A stretch of 64,000 nt of DNA, taken from positions 372,001 to 436,000 of the forward strand of contig NZ_QCZK02000024.1 of assembly GCF_003347595.2 (NCBI RefSeq), written 5' to 3'. Positions 41,994 through 50,850 of this stretch are shown piece by piece; positions within the stretch are counted from its first letter, which is position 1; each line of letters opens with the position of its first letter. The position numbers were made by a program, and so were the translations under genes. The notes under the pieces were generated by a model that worked only from the letters and a program-made list of their open reading frames with translations, searched no databases and was not told the DNA's origin. Source of the DNA: Botryobacter ruber (GTDB taxonomy: Bacteria > Bacteroidota > Bacteroidia > Cytophagales > Hymenobacteraceae).

Positions 41994-42800
41994 ATGCCCG
42001 ATAAACAACCTTTTTATAAAATTGTTCCTGGTTCCTCTCCCCTTATTGCCACCGCCATACACGATGGCCACACCATCCGGGCGAATGTAAACAGCCTGCT
42101 GTCGCTTACGCCGCCGGAGCGCCTTCGCGAAGAAGATCCTTTTACCGCGCAATGGGTAGCTGTTACCGATACGCAGATCATCGGCCTCAACTCCCGGTTT
42201 GAGCTGGACCTGAACCGCCCGCGCCACAAAGCCATTTACCGCAAACCCGAAGACGCCTGGGGCCTTTCCGTCTGGAAAGAGGAGCTGCCCGAAGAGCTGG
42301 CGCAGGAGTCGCTGGCCCGTTACGACCAGTTTTATGAAGACGTAAAGCAGCTCCTGACGCAGGTAAAGGAGAAGCACGGCTGCTTTGTGGTGTACGACCT
42401 GCACACCTACAACCACAAACGCGAGGGCGAGGCCGGTCCTGCGGCAGACCCCGAAGCAAACCCCGAAGTAAACATTGGCACCGGCAACATGAACCGCCAG
42501 CTGTGGGCCCCGGTGGTAGATGCGTTTATGCAGGCACTCCGGTCGTACAACTACCAGGGGCGGCAGCTGGATGTGCGCGAAAATGTAAAGTTTCAGGGAG
42601 GCCATTTCATGCGCTGGATACACGACACCTTTCCCGACAGCGCCTGCGTGCTCTCGATCGAATTTAAAAAGTTTTTTATGAACGAATGGACAGGCGAGCC
42701 GGACCAGGAGCAACTGACGGCGATAAGACAGGCGCTGCAGCATACGGTGGCGCCGGTACTGGAGGCAAGGGCGCAGGTCTGTCAAAAACTACACCCATGA
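41994..42800 (+). CDS. N-formylglutamate amidohydrolase family protein
   Basis: The 268-residue protein matches the N-formylglutamate amidohydrolase fold: PLIATAIHDGHTI near 16-28 with the His-Asp metal pair, TAQWV...IGLNSRFELDLNRPR at about 50-75, VVYDLHTYNHKR at about 131-142, and NVKFQGGHFMRWIHDTFP at about 197-214. HDG and DLHTYNH would bind zinc. In histidine catabolism such enzymes release glutamate, but this copy is not near hut genes. Its stop overlaps the start of the QEGLA-protein gene (ATGA), so they are translated together, and a role in peptide or amide hydrolysis with that protein is more likely. Confidence 0.9.
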   Translation: MPDKQPFYKIVPGSSPLIATAIHDGHTIRANVNSLLSLTPPERLREEDPFTAQWVAVTDTQIIGLNSRFELDLNRPRHKAIYRKPEDAWGLSVWKEELPEELAQESLARYDQFYEDVKQLLTQVKEKHGCFVVYDLHTYNHKREGEAGPAADPEANPEVNIGTGNMNRQLWAPVVDAFMQALRSYNYQGRQLDVRENVKFQGGHFMRWIHDTFPDSACVLSIEFKKFFMNEWTGEPDQEQLTAIRQALQHTVAPVLEARAQVCQKLHP

Positions 42801-44644
42801 CAGAGACCATCTCAAAGGAATTTATCCATAAAGTAACACGTGGCCTGAAGCGTGGCCGCAAGGTAAGGCGGCGCCTGCCCGATGGCGGCTGGCTGAACAT
42901 AGACCGCCCCCTGCCCTTCCTGGTGCTCTTCCGGCACCCGGCAGGCGCACCAGACCACGCCACCGCCGACTTCGTGAAAGCAGAGGCTTCCTATATTATC
43001 AGCCACCAGGAACAGACTCCGGAACTGGCTACGCTGGTAAAGGAAATCGCAAAGGTGATGTCGGAGAAGTTTGATGCCTTTATGGTGCTGGAGATTTTTG
43101 CGGCACCCCAACCGGATGCCGATGCTCCTCATTTCCGGGTGCTGGGGCCGGAACACGCGCTGCCGGCAACCATGCGGGTACTGAAAGAAGAACTGGAGCT
43201 CATCCGGTTCCAGGGAGTACCTGCCACTGTTGTTACAGATAGCAACATGCGCCTACTGGAAGGCCCGTACCGGCTCCTGAACGAAGACGAGCTCAAACAG
43301 CTTAGCATCCTGATGCTGGGGCTGGAGATAAAACCGCTGTACGTGAACAAGCTCACCGGCAAAGTCTATCCCATCCTTGTTCGTGCCCTGCGTGCCCGTT
43401 TATCCGGCGCCATCAAGAAAACCGTGTTCGATTTTGTGCGTGTGCAAACATCGCACCAGCCGGAACATTACCAGGCGCTGGGGCGGCAGGCTGTGGTGCC
43501 GGCCGTGTGGCGCATCGATAAACAACTCAGTGCTATCAGCGACCAGTTCCAGTTTCTGCTGCTTGTTACGCCGGTTAATGCCGATAAAGCCTGGGAGCAG
43601 TTCAAACAAAACAACTTCGAAAAAGCGCCTGTTTTCCATTACCGGCTCATGCCCATCGATGCCGACCTGCTCAAGCGCGAGCTGTACAACATTCCCGTGG
43701 AGAAGGTGGAAGACCCGACGCTGGCGTTCCTGTTCCGCGACAAGCGGCACGAGCTCGACAAAATGATTACCATGCTCGCCGACCGCAACACGCCCCACTT
43801 CCTCTACAGCAGCCTGCAGCTCTTTGGCGGCGTAGATGAGCAACTGCTGAAAGTGGCAGAAGGCATACTGGCCGCCATTCCCGAACCGCAACGCGACGAC
43901 GGTGCAGCCCTTATCCCGGTAGAAGAGTTTGCCGCCCTGGCCCAGCAGGAAATCGACTTCCTGAAAAGCCAGTACCCGGGTGTGGAGTCGGGCGTGGATA
44001 TCCGTAAAGACATTGTAGGCCTGATTGTATCGAAAGGCAGGTTGAACGTAGGCACAGAGGCGAAAATACCCCGCAGCCGTGCCGAAGCGCTCATTCAGCA
44101 CGAAGTGGGCACGCATATTCTCACGTATTTTAACGGGAAGGCGCAGCCCCTGCAGCAGCTGTATGTGGGCGTGCCAGGTTACGAGGAACTGCAGGAAGGG
44201 CTGGCGGTGCTCAGCGAGTACCTCGTCGGCGGCCTCGACCAGGACCGGCTGCGCCTGCTGGCAGCCCGCGTTATTACGGTACATCACCTGATCCAGGGCT
44301 GCAGCTTTACCGACAACTTCTGGCGCCTGAAGCACGACTATAAATTTACTGACGAAACAGCCTTTGACGTGACCATGCGCGTGCACCGCGGCGGCGGCCT
44401 TACCAAAGATGCCGTGTACCTGCGGGGCCTCGTGCACCTGCTCCACCACCTGAAAGAGGGCGGCGAACTGGAGCCGCTCCTGATCGGTAAGATCCGGCAG
44501 GACTACATTCCCATTGTGCAGGAACTGATTTACCGCAACGTGCTCCGCCCCATCCCCATGAAGCCCCGCTACCTCCTCGACCCCGCCCTTAAGCCAAAAC
44601 TCGAGCAGCTGAAACAGGGGCTGACGGTATTTAACCTGGTGTAG
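42797..44644 (+). CDS. QEGLA-motif metallopeptidase (TIGR02421, DUF1704)
   Basis: The 615-residue protein starts MTETISKEFIHKVTRGLKRG; the frame continues upstream to 42686, but the overlap ATGA with the preceding stop supports 42797. The family's zinc motif is IQHEVGTHILTYFNG with His435, Glu436 and His440, and the naming motif YEELQEGLAVLSEYL is at about 463-477, where Glu467 should be the third ligand. This DUF1704 family, named in databases after flavohemoglobin expression, is related to eukaryotic tyrosine carboxypeptidase MATCAP. So C-terminal residue removal from a peptide or protein is a plausible, untested activity. An ATP-grasp ligase gene lies 425 bases downstream. Confidence 0.93.
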   Translation: MTETISKEFIHKVTRGLKRGRKVRRRLPDGGWLNIDRPLPFLVLFRHPAGAPDHATADFVKAEASYIISHQEQTPELATLVKEIAKVMSEKFDAFMVLEIFAAPQPDADAPHFRVLGPEHALPATMRVLKEELELIRFQGVPATVVTDSNMRLLEGPYRLLNEDELKQLSILMLGLEIKPLYVNKLTGKVYPILVRALRARLSGAIKKTVFDFVRVQTSHQPEHYQALGRQAVVPAVWRIDKQLSAISDQFQFLLLVTPVNADKAWEQFKQNNFEKAPVFHYRLMPIDADLLKRELYNIPVEKVEDPTLAFLFRDKRHELDKMITMLADRNTPHFLYSSLQLFGGVDEQLLKVAEGILAAIPEPQRDDGAALIPVEEFAALAQQEIDFLKSQYPGVESGVDIRKDIVGLIVSKGRLNVGTEAKIPRSRAEALIQHEVGTHILTYFNGKAQPLQQLYVGVPGYEELQEGLAVLSEYLVGGLDQDRLRLLAARVITVHHLIQGCSFTDNFWRLKHDYKFTDETAFDVTMRVHRGGGLTKDAVYLRGLVHLLHHLKEGGELEPLLIGKIRQDYIPIVQELIYRNVLRPIPMKPRYLLDPALKPKLEQLKQGLTVFNLV

Positions 44645-44718
44645 ATGTAGTTATTCGTTATTGGTTATTAGTTATTGGGGAGGGCATTTTAAGATAAAAT
44701 GTTAAAGGAATTTTTTAA

Positions 44719-44746
44719 CTGCTCCTGCCACCACAGCCGCTGCTGC
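44719..44746 (-). repeat. REP-like element, copy 14 (outer end of left array)
   Basis: On the minus strand: GCAGCAGCGGCTGTGGTGGC followed by AGGAGCAG. Its mirror partner is copy 15 at 53001. Confidence 0.8.
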
Positions 44747-44788
44747 TTTGTCTGAACCTTTGATTTACGGTGATTTTTCTGATTTACT

Positions 44789-44946
44789 TGATTTTTTGTC
44801 TGAATCAGGATTTACGGGATTTTAGGATTTTCAGGATTGGGTTTGTCTGAGCAATCTGTCTGAACAGGATTAAGAAGATTTAAGGAATAACAGGATTTGG
44901 TTTGTTTGTGGTTCGTGCAGGAGACGCGGGCACCGCGTCTCTACAG
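44789..44946 (+). repeat. Left arm of long GGATTT-type inverted repeat
   Basis: Includes TTGATTTTTTGTCTGAATCA, TTAAGAAGATTTAAGGAATA, ACAGGATTTGGTTTGTTTGT and GGAGACGCGGGCACCGCGTC. Read on the opposite strand it is near-identical to 52825-52970; the main difference is a short duplication with GAGCAATCTGTCT near 44850. Confidence 0.8.
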
Positions 44947-44972
44947 CCGTACCCTTAACCTCTTTACCTTTC

Positions 44973-45005
44973 TACCTCCCAAACTCTCTAACTCCCAAAC
45001 TTCCT
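44973..45005 (+). repeat. CTCCCAAACTCTCTAACTC element, left
   Basis: TACCTCCCAAACTCTCTAAC followed by TCCCAAACTTCCT. Its reverse complement appears as a tandem block at 52716-52761, and a related form at about 33370-33400. Confidence 0.7.
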
Positions 45006-45069
45006 AAAGCTGCTCCGCAACCATCGGCGTCAATAACGAGTAACGGTGTAAACAACAAGAACAACACCC

Positions 45070-46119
45070 ATGAACATAGGATTTGTAGTAAACGATATAA
45101 AAACAGAACAGGCAGGTTATGCCACCATTTTCCTGGCGCAGCGCATGCACAACCTCGGGCACCAGGTGTACCTGATAGGCGTTGGCGACCTGGCTTATTA
45201 CCCGGACGGTTTTATGGGCGCCACCGCCACACAGGCAGAGCCCAATCATAAATATAAAACGCCAGCCACCTACATTGAGGCCATCCACAGCGACAAAGCC
45301 CGTAAGGTACGAATAACAGCGCCTGAACTGGATGTGCTCATGCTCCGCAACGACCCTTCTTCGGAACCGGAAGGCCGGGCCTGGGCACAGAATGCCGGCC
45401 TGATATTCGGGCAACTGGCGCTGCGGCACGGGGTAATTGTGCTTAACGACCCTACTTCGCTCTCCGATGCCGTTAATAAAATGTATTTCCAGCACTTCCC
45501 GGAGGCGGTTCGTCCGCGCACGCTCATTACCCGCGATAAGAATGAGATCAAGGAATTTTATAATGAGCAGCAGAACTCCATCATCCTGAAGCCTTTGCAG
45601 GGATCGGGTGGCTCCGGTGTGTTTATGGTGAAGAAAGACGATGCCACCAACCTGAACCAGATTGTGGAAGCCATCAGCCGCGACGGCTACGTGATTGCGC
45701 AGGAGTACCTGCCGGAGGCCGTGCATGGCGATGTGCGGCTGATTGTGGTGAACGGGGAAGCGCTGCAGTACAAAGGAAAATACTGCGCCATGCGGCGGGT
45801 AAACAGCAAGAACGACATCCGCAGCAACATTCATGCAGGCGGCACAGCACAACCCGCCAAAGTAGACCAGACCATGCTGGACCTGGTTGAGCTCGTCCGC
45901 CCGAAACTGATCCAGGACGGCATGTTCCTGGTAGGCCTGGACATTGTGGGCAACAAGCTGATGGAGATAAATGTGTTCAGCCCCGGCGGCATTCCCTTCG
46001 CCAGCCAACTGGAAGGCGTAGACTTTTCTGAACCTGTTATTGCTGCCTTAGAACGAAAGGTGCATTACAAAACCACCTACGGCGCCCAGATCGATAATAA
46101 GACAGTGGCGATGATTTAA
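45070..46119 (+). CDS. ATP-grasp ligase, glutathione-synthetase-like
   Basis: The 349-residue protein has the prokaryotic glutathione synthetase fold: an N-terminal preATP-grasp domain (MNIGFVVNDIKTEQAGYATI), NDPTSLSDAVNKMYFQHFP at about 128-146, the ATP-binding ILKPLQGSGGSGVFMVKKD with Gly-rich loop at about 177-195, EYLPEAVHGDVRLIVVNGEA, and the metal site LVGLDIVGNKLMEINVFSPGG. The family makes amide bonds between an acyl-phosphate and an amine. Substrates are unknown; with a metallopeptidase and an amidohydrolase upstream, peptide or protein tailoring is possible. The repeat array separates it from those genes. Confidence 0.92.
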   Translation: MNIGFVVNDIKTEQAGYATIFLAQRMHNLGHQVYLIGVGDLAYYPDGFMGATATQAEPNHKYKTPATYIEAIHSDKARKVRITAPELDVLMLRNDPSSEPEGRAWAQNAGLIFGQLALRHGVIVLNDPTSLSDAVNKMYFQHFPEAVRPRTLITRDKNEIKEFYNEQQNSIILKPLQGSGGSGVFMVKKDDATNLNQIVEAISRDGYVIAQEYLPEAVHGDVRLIVVNGEALQYKGKYCAMRRVNSKNDIRSNIHAGGTAQPAKVDQTMLDLVELVRPKLIQDGMFLVGLDIVGNKLMEINVFSPGGIPFASQLEGVDFSEPVIAALERKVHYKTTYGAQIDNKTVAMI

Positions 46120-46126
46120 ATTTCTT

Positions 46127-46168
46127 ATTCGACCAGAGGAATTTCAGTCGGGCTTCCTCTGGTCGAAT
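46127..46168. terminator. Bidirectional terminator
   Basis: ATTCGACCAGAGGA (46127-46140) and TCCTCTGGTCGAAT (46155-46168) form a perfect 14-bp stem with a 14-base loop, 8 bases after the ATP-grasp stop. Confidence 0.8.
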
Positions 46169-46328
46169 ATTGCCCTGTTGCCTTACTCACCTCTTCCTCT
46201 TCTCTCCTACCCTGGGAGTAGTTTGTAAAACTCCTATATATTTCTACAGGTAAGTCAGCATGCCTTGGGAATAGCCCCATATTTAGATGTAGTTTAAAAC
46301 TACACCCAGTAAAGGGAGCTCTCGTTTG

Positions 46329-47078
46329 TTATTTAATGGTAAATTTAACCGGCAGTGTGTTACGTACAGAAATAGGTTCACCATCCTGTTCCCCTGGCAC
46401 CCATGTAGGCATTTCTGCTATCACCCTTACTGCTTCAGCATCAATGGCAGGATGCACCGACTTTTTCACTTTAATGTCTTTCACTTTACCGTCTTTTTCT
46501 ACAATAAAAGAAACCAGCACCGAACCAGATGCTTTATCCATTATAGCTGCCTTAGGGTATTTTATATTCTGGGCTAAAAAAACGAACAGGGCTTTTTCCC
46601 CTCCAGGAAACTGTGGCATCACTTCATAAGGGAAGTAAGGCAGTTTGGCACCATCCTCTGCAAAAACAGTTCCTTCAAGCATCTTACCGTTTTCGTATAA
46701 CTCTATCCTTTTTACTCTACCGCTCTCATAATAAGTTATTAAAGAATCGTTTCGCTTATTGTTTACAAAGTTTTGCCTCATCACAAGCTTTCCATCCTTG
46801 TTCCATATTTTATATTCTCCCGATTTTATTTCCTTTCCAGCTTTATAGGCATCTGCAGCATAGTTTACTTCACTCTGTTTTGTGTCTGTTTCTAAAAAAT
46901 ATCTGGTAACCTTTACCACCGGTGTACCTGCCTGAATAAGTTCTTCGGTTCCATAATAGATAGCTTTCCCTTTAGCTACTTTCTCCCAGTAGGTATTGTA
47001 ATACTGTCGTTCCTGTGCCATCACCTGTACACTTACCAGAACACATAAAATGAGCAAGGCTCTTCTTAATGATTTCAT
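46329..47078 (-). CDS. TonB C-terminal domain protein with signal peptide and MORN-like repeats
   Basis: The 249-residue protein starts MKSLRRALLILCVLVSVQVM, a cleavable signal peptide ending MAQE. Residues 60-135 contain MORN-like toxin-immunity-type repeats (SGEYKIWNKDGKLVMRQNFVNNKRNDSLITYY, then GRVKRIELYENGKMLEGTVF). Residues 155-249 are a TonB C-terminal domain (FVFLAQNIKYPKAAIMDKASGSVLVSFIVEKDGKVKDIKVKKSVHPAIDAEAVRVI). Classical TonB is inner-membrane-anchored; this protein has no anchor, so it is probably periplasmic, and may not energise transport directly. It is AT-rich and faces away from the ATP-grasp gene. Confidence 0.88.
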   Translation of the reverse strand: MKSLRRALLILCVLVSVQVMAQERQYYNTYWEKVAKGKAIYYGTEELIQAGTPVVKVTRYFLETDTKQSEVNYAADAYKAGKEIKSGEYKIWNKDGKLVMRQNFVNNKRNDSLITYYESGRVKRIELYENGKMLEGTVFAEDGAKLPYFPYEVMPQFPGGEKALFVFLAQNIKYPKAAIMDKASGSVLVSFIVEKDGKVKDIKVKKSVHPAIDAEAVRVIAEMPTWVPGEQDGEPISVRNTLPVKFTIK

Positions 47079-47147
47079 TGTTTAAAATCTTTCTGTTTAT
47101 CAATTAATATTTTCTGCTCATTTTAGCTGGCCTTAGTGCAGCTCGCC

Positions 47148-47212
47148 CACAAGATCCCGGCGGGATGACAAGAGGGAGAAGATATTATGGCAGTGAATAA
47201 ATGTGATTTAGT
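47148..47212 (+). repeat. GTCATCC/GGTATAAA-type dispersed repeat, copy D (partial)
   Basis: CGCCCACAAGATCCCGGCGG, GATGACAAGAGGGAGAAGAT, ATGGCAGTGAATAAATGTGA. It runs up to the stop of the DUF3857 gene, and the last block is shortened. Confidence 0.5.
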
Positions 47213-49817
47213 TGTTAGCTGCTGTCACCACTTCCTCTGCTGGTTCTTCCTGCGGTACTGGTGGCTCCAGTTGCACGACAAAGGTGTCTTTCACCCGGTG
47301 CGACAGGTAGAAGTAGGGTATCCAGATGGCTGCTACCAGAAACCCTCTGCCAATGTCGGTGGCGGCGCTGCTATCGATTGGCAAGTCGAGGGCAGACATG
47401 GCTACGTATTGCAGCACCGGTAGCAGGAAACTGGCGCCGTAAAAAATAACCATCAGCTTGGGCACACTGGTGCGGCGGCTCAGGAACAGGCGGATCAGCA
47501 CCAGGTTGTACACTAGGAAAGCAATGTTTACCACCAGTTCCAGCGCCAGCATGGCTGCCAGAGCCGGCGAGTACGAAACAGACGAAGCGTTTAACAGTTC
47601 CTGCCACACCGTCTGGTTAAAATAGTTGTCTGTAAACAGTGCGCTCAGGGTAGTGATCGGGGTCAGGCAAACGCCAATCGTTACCAGCACCAGCCAGCCA
47701 CCAATACCTTCGCCACGTCCGGCAATGTAGCCGTCTTCGGGAAGCGGGTCGTAAAAGTACAGTTTATAGGCTCCGAAACAGGCTAAGGCAAAGGCTGCAA
47801 TGGCTAACAATACCACAGGCCAGCTGGCAGGTGCACCGGCGTCGGCAGCAGTTACAAAGTTCTTGTTATAAGTAATGCTGTAGCCCATATCGTCGAGCAT
47901 GACCTTCTGGTGCTTTACGTAAGCTGCCATCTGCTCCGGCAGCACATGATCCTTCAGGGTGCTGTAGGCATAGCGCAGGGTGATGAGGTTGGTCCTGCTG
48001 TTATAGGTAACGTTGCTGCTGTAGTTAAAAACAGCATCTTTTATTTCTTTGGCTGTCGTGCTCACCGTCCATGATTCTGGCATGTACAGCAGTATTTCCT
48101 GCTCCACCTGCGTTGGATAGCTGAGGTACATGGGCATGGTGCGCTTACTGACCCGCGGCGAATTGATGTAACTGCGCAGCACCTGCGGGTAAAATGAAGC
48201 TGTCAGCAGGTTTTCGGTGTCATCAGATTCTTCCCAAAGATTTTTGATGGTATACTCCTCCAGCGTGGTAAATTTATTCTCGTTGGGGTAATCAATAAAA
48301 TCAAGCGCACGAGCCACTTCGATGTCCGGGTAGGAGTTGGCGTAGTAGTTCAGGAAAGCTTTTTCCGTTTCTTTCAGGCTGGTGGTGGCAAAGCGGCTGC
48401 GCTGGAAGTCGGCATCGGAGCCATAGTATTCTGTTTTTACCTCCAGCGTTACGTCGCCTCCTATGCCATTAAACGAGAACGCCTCATGCACTTTTACTTT
48501 CGCGTTACCGGCGGCAGGGGCTGTTACATCCGTAAGCTTTTTGGTAGCGCCGTCTATCACCAGCGCTTTCTGGTAGTCGGGCAGCGAAATACCGTCGAAG
48601 TTGCCGCGCTGCTTGCTGATGGTAGGATCGTACCAGTAGTTTTTACCCCAGAGGCTAACCTGCACAATGCAGTGGTTAAAGGCGTAGGGCGATGGCAGAA
48701 AGTTGGTAATCTGGCCTCGCGAAGAAGAATTTACCAATACAGGATACGCCTCGATGTTCAGTTCCCGCAGCATGGTAACCAGCAGCAGGGACTTATCTTT
48801 GCAGTCGCCGAAGCGGCGGGCAAACACCTCCGATGGCGATCTTGGCTTAAAGCCGCCTATGCCAGCCTCAAAGCCCAGGTAGCGCACCTCGTCCTGCACA
48901 AACCGCAGGGCCGCCACCAACCGCTGTTCGTCGCTGCCAAACTCGTTCCGGATGCTGTCGATGCTGGCCTGCAGGTCCTTGCTCAGCTTCTCTTTCTGTG
49001 TGTATAAAGGCAGTGCCCACTTTGCCACCTGCTCCCAGGAAGTGAACTCCGATAAAAATACACCCGGGTAAGCATCGTACCAGCCCGGCGTTTCTTCATC
49101 TACGGGGGTAGCCGGCAGGTTTTGGGAGTGCCAGGTATAGGTCGTATAGCCGTTCTGGGTAGCGATAACCGGCTTTTGGGTTGTCTTGTAAAGTTTGTAG
49201 TTGATTTTGCGATGCTGCGGCGCTACCACATGCACCAGCAGCTCATCCACGGGGTCGTAGAACTGCAGGTTAAAGGAGTTGAAAAACTTGTCGTTAAACA
49301 CCGGGTTTTTGCCTGATATGGTGATGGCGTACTCAATTACGTCTCCTATACGGGTATCTTCCAGCAGTACCAGGGCGGTCAGGGTTTCGTCAAAAATCTT
49401 CTGCTCCATTCTCTCCTCCCGCTGCACCACTTTCACCTTCTTCAGGTCCAGCTTGTTGATGGGCTTTCCGTTGCGCCAGACAACTACTTTGTGCAGCTGC
49501 AACTGCTCATAATTGGGGTCGTAAGAGAACTTCAGTTCGGAGCTGTTTTGTACACCTTCGTCTGTTGTTATCTTATACGTGTTGTGGTAGTAAGTATCGC
49601 CGGTAGCTACGTTCCACTGCACCACACGCTGCAGAAAATGATAGCCATCGTTTACCTCTTTCGGGTCGATGGTGGTGCTGATGCGGTGCGGGAGTTGTTT
49701 CACCCAGATCGGTTCTGCCGTAACTGCCGGCTGCCGGACCGCGGCCTGCACCTGCAGACTTATACCAAATACTATACTTGCTAAAATGCTAAAAATGCGC
49801 GTGTAAATCTGCTTCAT
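47208..49817 (-). CDS. DUF3857/transglutaminase protein with C-terminal membrane domain
   Basis: The 869-residue protein has a signal peptide ending near VQAA (residue 26). A DUF3857 beta domain spans about 60-240 (YKITTDEGVQNSSELKFSYDPNYEQLQLHKVVVWRNGK). A transglutaminase-like domain follows with RRFGDCKDKS (Cys339), YAFNHCIVQV (His382) and YWYDPTI (Asp397), a complete catalytic triad. The final third has four to five membrane spans of the DUF2569 type. Such proteins probably cross-link, cleave or acylate envelope proteins, but their targets are unknown. Confidence 0.88.
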   Translation of the reverse strand: MKQIYTRIFSILASIVFGISLQVQAAVRQPAVTAEPIWVKQLPHRISTTIDPKEVNDGYHFLQRVVQWNVATGDTYYHNTYKITTDEGVQNSSELKFSYDPNYEQLQLHKVVVWRNGKPINKLDLKKVKVVQREERMEQKIFDETLTALVLLEDTRIGDVIEYAITISGKNPVFNDKFFNSFNLQFYDPVDELLVHVVAPQHRKINYKLYKTTQKPVIATQNGYTTYTWHSQNLPATPVDEETPGWYDAYPGVFLSEFTSWEQVAKWALPLYTQKEKLSKDLQASIDSIRNEFGSDEQRLVAALRFVQDEVRYLGFEAGIGGFKPRSPSEVFARRFGDCKDKSLLLVTMLRELNIEAYPVLVNSSSRGQITNFLPSPYAFNHCIVQVSLWGKNYWYDPTISKQRGNFDGISLPDYQKALVIDGATKKLTDVTAPAAGNAKVKVHEAFSFNGIGGDVTLEVKTEYYGSDADFQRSRFATTSLKETEKAFLNYYANSYPDIEVARALDFIDYPNENKFTTLEEYTIKNLWEESDDTENLLTASFYPQVLRSYINSPRVSKRTMPMYLSYPTQVEQEILLYMPESWTVSTTAKEIKDAVFNYSSNVTYNSRTNLITLRYAYSTLKDHVLPEQMAAYVKHQKVMLDDMGYSITYNKNFVTAADAGAPASWPVVLLAIAAFALACFGAYKLYFYDPLPEDGYIAGRGEGIGGWLVLVTIGVCLTPITTLSALFTDNYFNQTVWQELLNASSVSYSPALAAMLALELVVNIAFLVYNLVLIRLFLSRRTSVPKLMVIFYGASFLLPVLQYVAMSALDLPIDSSAATDIGRGFLVAAIWIPYFYLSHRVKDTFVVQLEPPVPQEEPAEEVVTAANN

Positions 49818-50149
49818 ACCTCTTTCCTGAAAATCTTTTCAAGATAAATGATATTTGTATATTTCATATAATTTTTCAGGATTTTATTTTGTCTGAGGGG
49901 GTAGTGGTATAAATTTAATCGGGCTTGAGTATTACTTTGTAAGTAGCAGTAGTACCGTTTTTACTGCGCTGGATAAATCCATATTAGAAAAAGCTTCACT
50001 CTCTTTCCAGCGCCTGCTTACCTGTTCAGTTCTTTGCACTGCATTGGAGCTATAGAGAAAGCTGGAGCTCCTGCAAAAGCTGATAAGTATTGTACTTTAT
50101 TAAATTTTTTATGTATTTTTATACAGTAGCCTTTTCCCGGCTTTCTCCT
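49818..50149. other. 332-base divergent intergenic stretch
   Basis: It lies between the divergent DUF3857 and lipoprotein genes, is AT-rich, and has a GGATTT-type fragment (about 49876-49895, TTTTCAGGATTTTATTTTGT). I cannot place promoter boxes with confidence. Confidence 0.5.
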
Positions 50150-50695
50150 ATGAAACACTTACTACACCTCCTGCTCTATATATTCCTCTTTGCATCCTGC
50201 AAAAAGGACGAAATTAAATTACTTCCACCTATCACCACCTCCGGAGCTAACACCATGGGCGCTATAGTAGATGGCAAAGCCTGGATAGCCAACGGCGGAA
50301 CAGGATTCCAACCTCCTAAGCCGGTGGAGGGAGGATACCATGGCACCTATTCCTATGATGTGACCCGAAATAATGTTCTCATCACTTCTTATAGTAAAGA
50401 CAAAACAGGCTTTCAGTTTTACCTTAGGGATGTATCCAAACCAGGAGAATACCTGCTGAACTCCTACACCAACTTATCTGGTGGGGAATTAAAGCAGCCT
50501 ATGAATTATGGAGCATATTATATACCTGGAAAAGTGTATATGACCACCAGTGAGCATACAGGAAAGGTTATTGTTACCAGAGCTGACACTGTAAACGGCA
50601 TTGTATCAGGTGTATTTGAATTTACCGCTGTTCATGGGGGGGAGACTGTCACAGTCTCTAATGGTCGATTTGATGTTGATTTAAAAATGCAGTGA
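50150..50695 (+). CDS. Lipoprotein, DUF6252-like
   Basis: The 181-residue protein starts MKHLLHLLLYIFLFASCKKD, with lipobox Cys17. The mature region opens SGANTMGAIVDGKAWIANGG, a pattern of the DUF6252 family of Bacteroidota lipoproteins. The remainder is a beta-sandwich-like sequence, ending with FEFTAVHGGETVTVSNGRFDVDL. I chose the ATG at 50150 because it starts the lipoprotein signal; the frame extends upstream to 50090. Its function is unknown. It is AT-rich relative to its neighbours. Confidence 0.8.
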   Translation: MKHLLHLLLYIFLFASCKKDEIKLLPPITTSGANTMGAIVDGKAWIANGGTGFQPPKPVEGGYHGTYSYDVTRNNVLITSYSKDKTGFQFYLRDVSKPGEYLLNSYTNLSGGELKQPMNYGAYYIPGKVYMTTSEHTGKVIVTRADTVNGIVSGVFEFTAVHGGETVTVSNGRFDVDLKMQ

Positions 50696-50802
50696 CAAAA
50701 TTAATCTTATCCACCAAAATGAAGTTTATTAGACAGCTCCATACATCATAGCTTCAGTGGGTATGGATACAGGTGCAGTAACAAATAACACCCAGCGACG
50801 GT

Positions 50803-50810
50803 TATATTTG
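50803..50810 (+). promoter_or_regulatory. Possible -7 promoter element of the ABC exporter gene
   Basis: TATATTTG matches TAnnTTTG, 40 bases upstream of the ATG. There is no clear -33 box. Confidence 0.4.
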
Positions 50811-50850
50811 TAAACTATCCGGCAGCGGTTACAACTACAGGTATAACATT

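Larger units (their letters stand above)
44645..45069. other. 425-base repeat array splitting the QEGLA and ATP-grasp genes
   Basis: It contains, in order, REP-like copy 14, the left arm of a GGATTT-type inverted repeat, and a CCTCCCAAACTCTCTAACTC element. The same elements occur in mirrored order at 52.72-53.03 kb. Confidence 0.75.
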
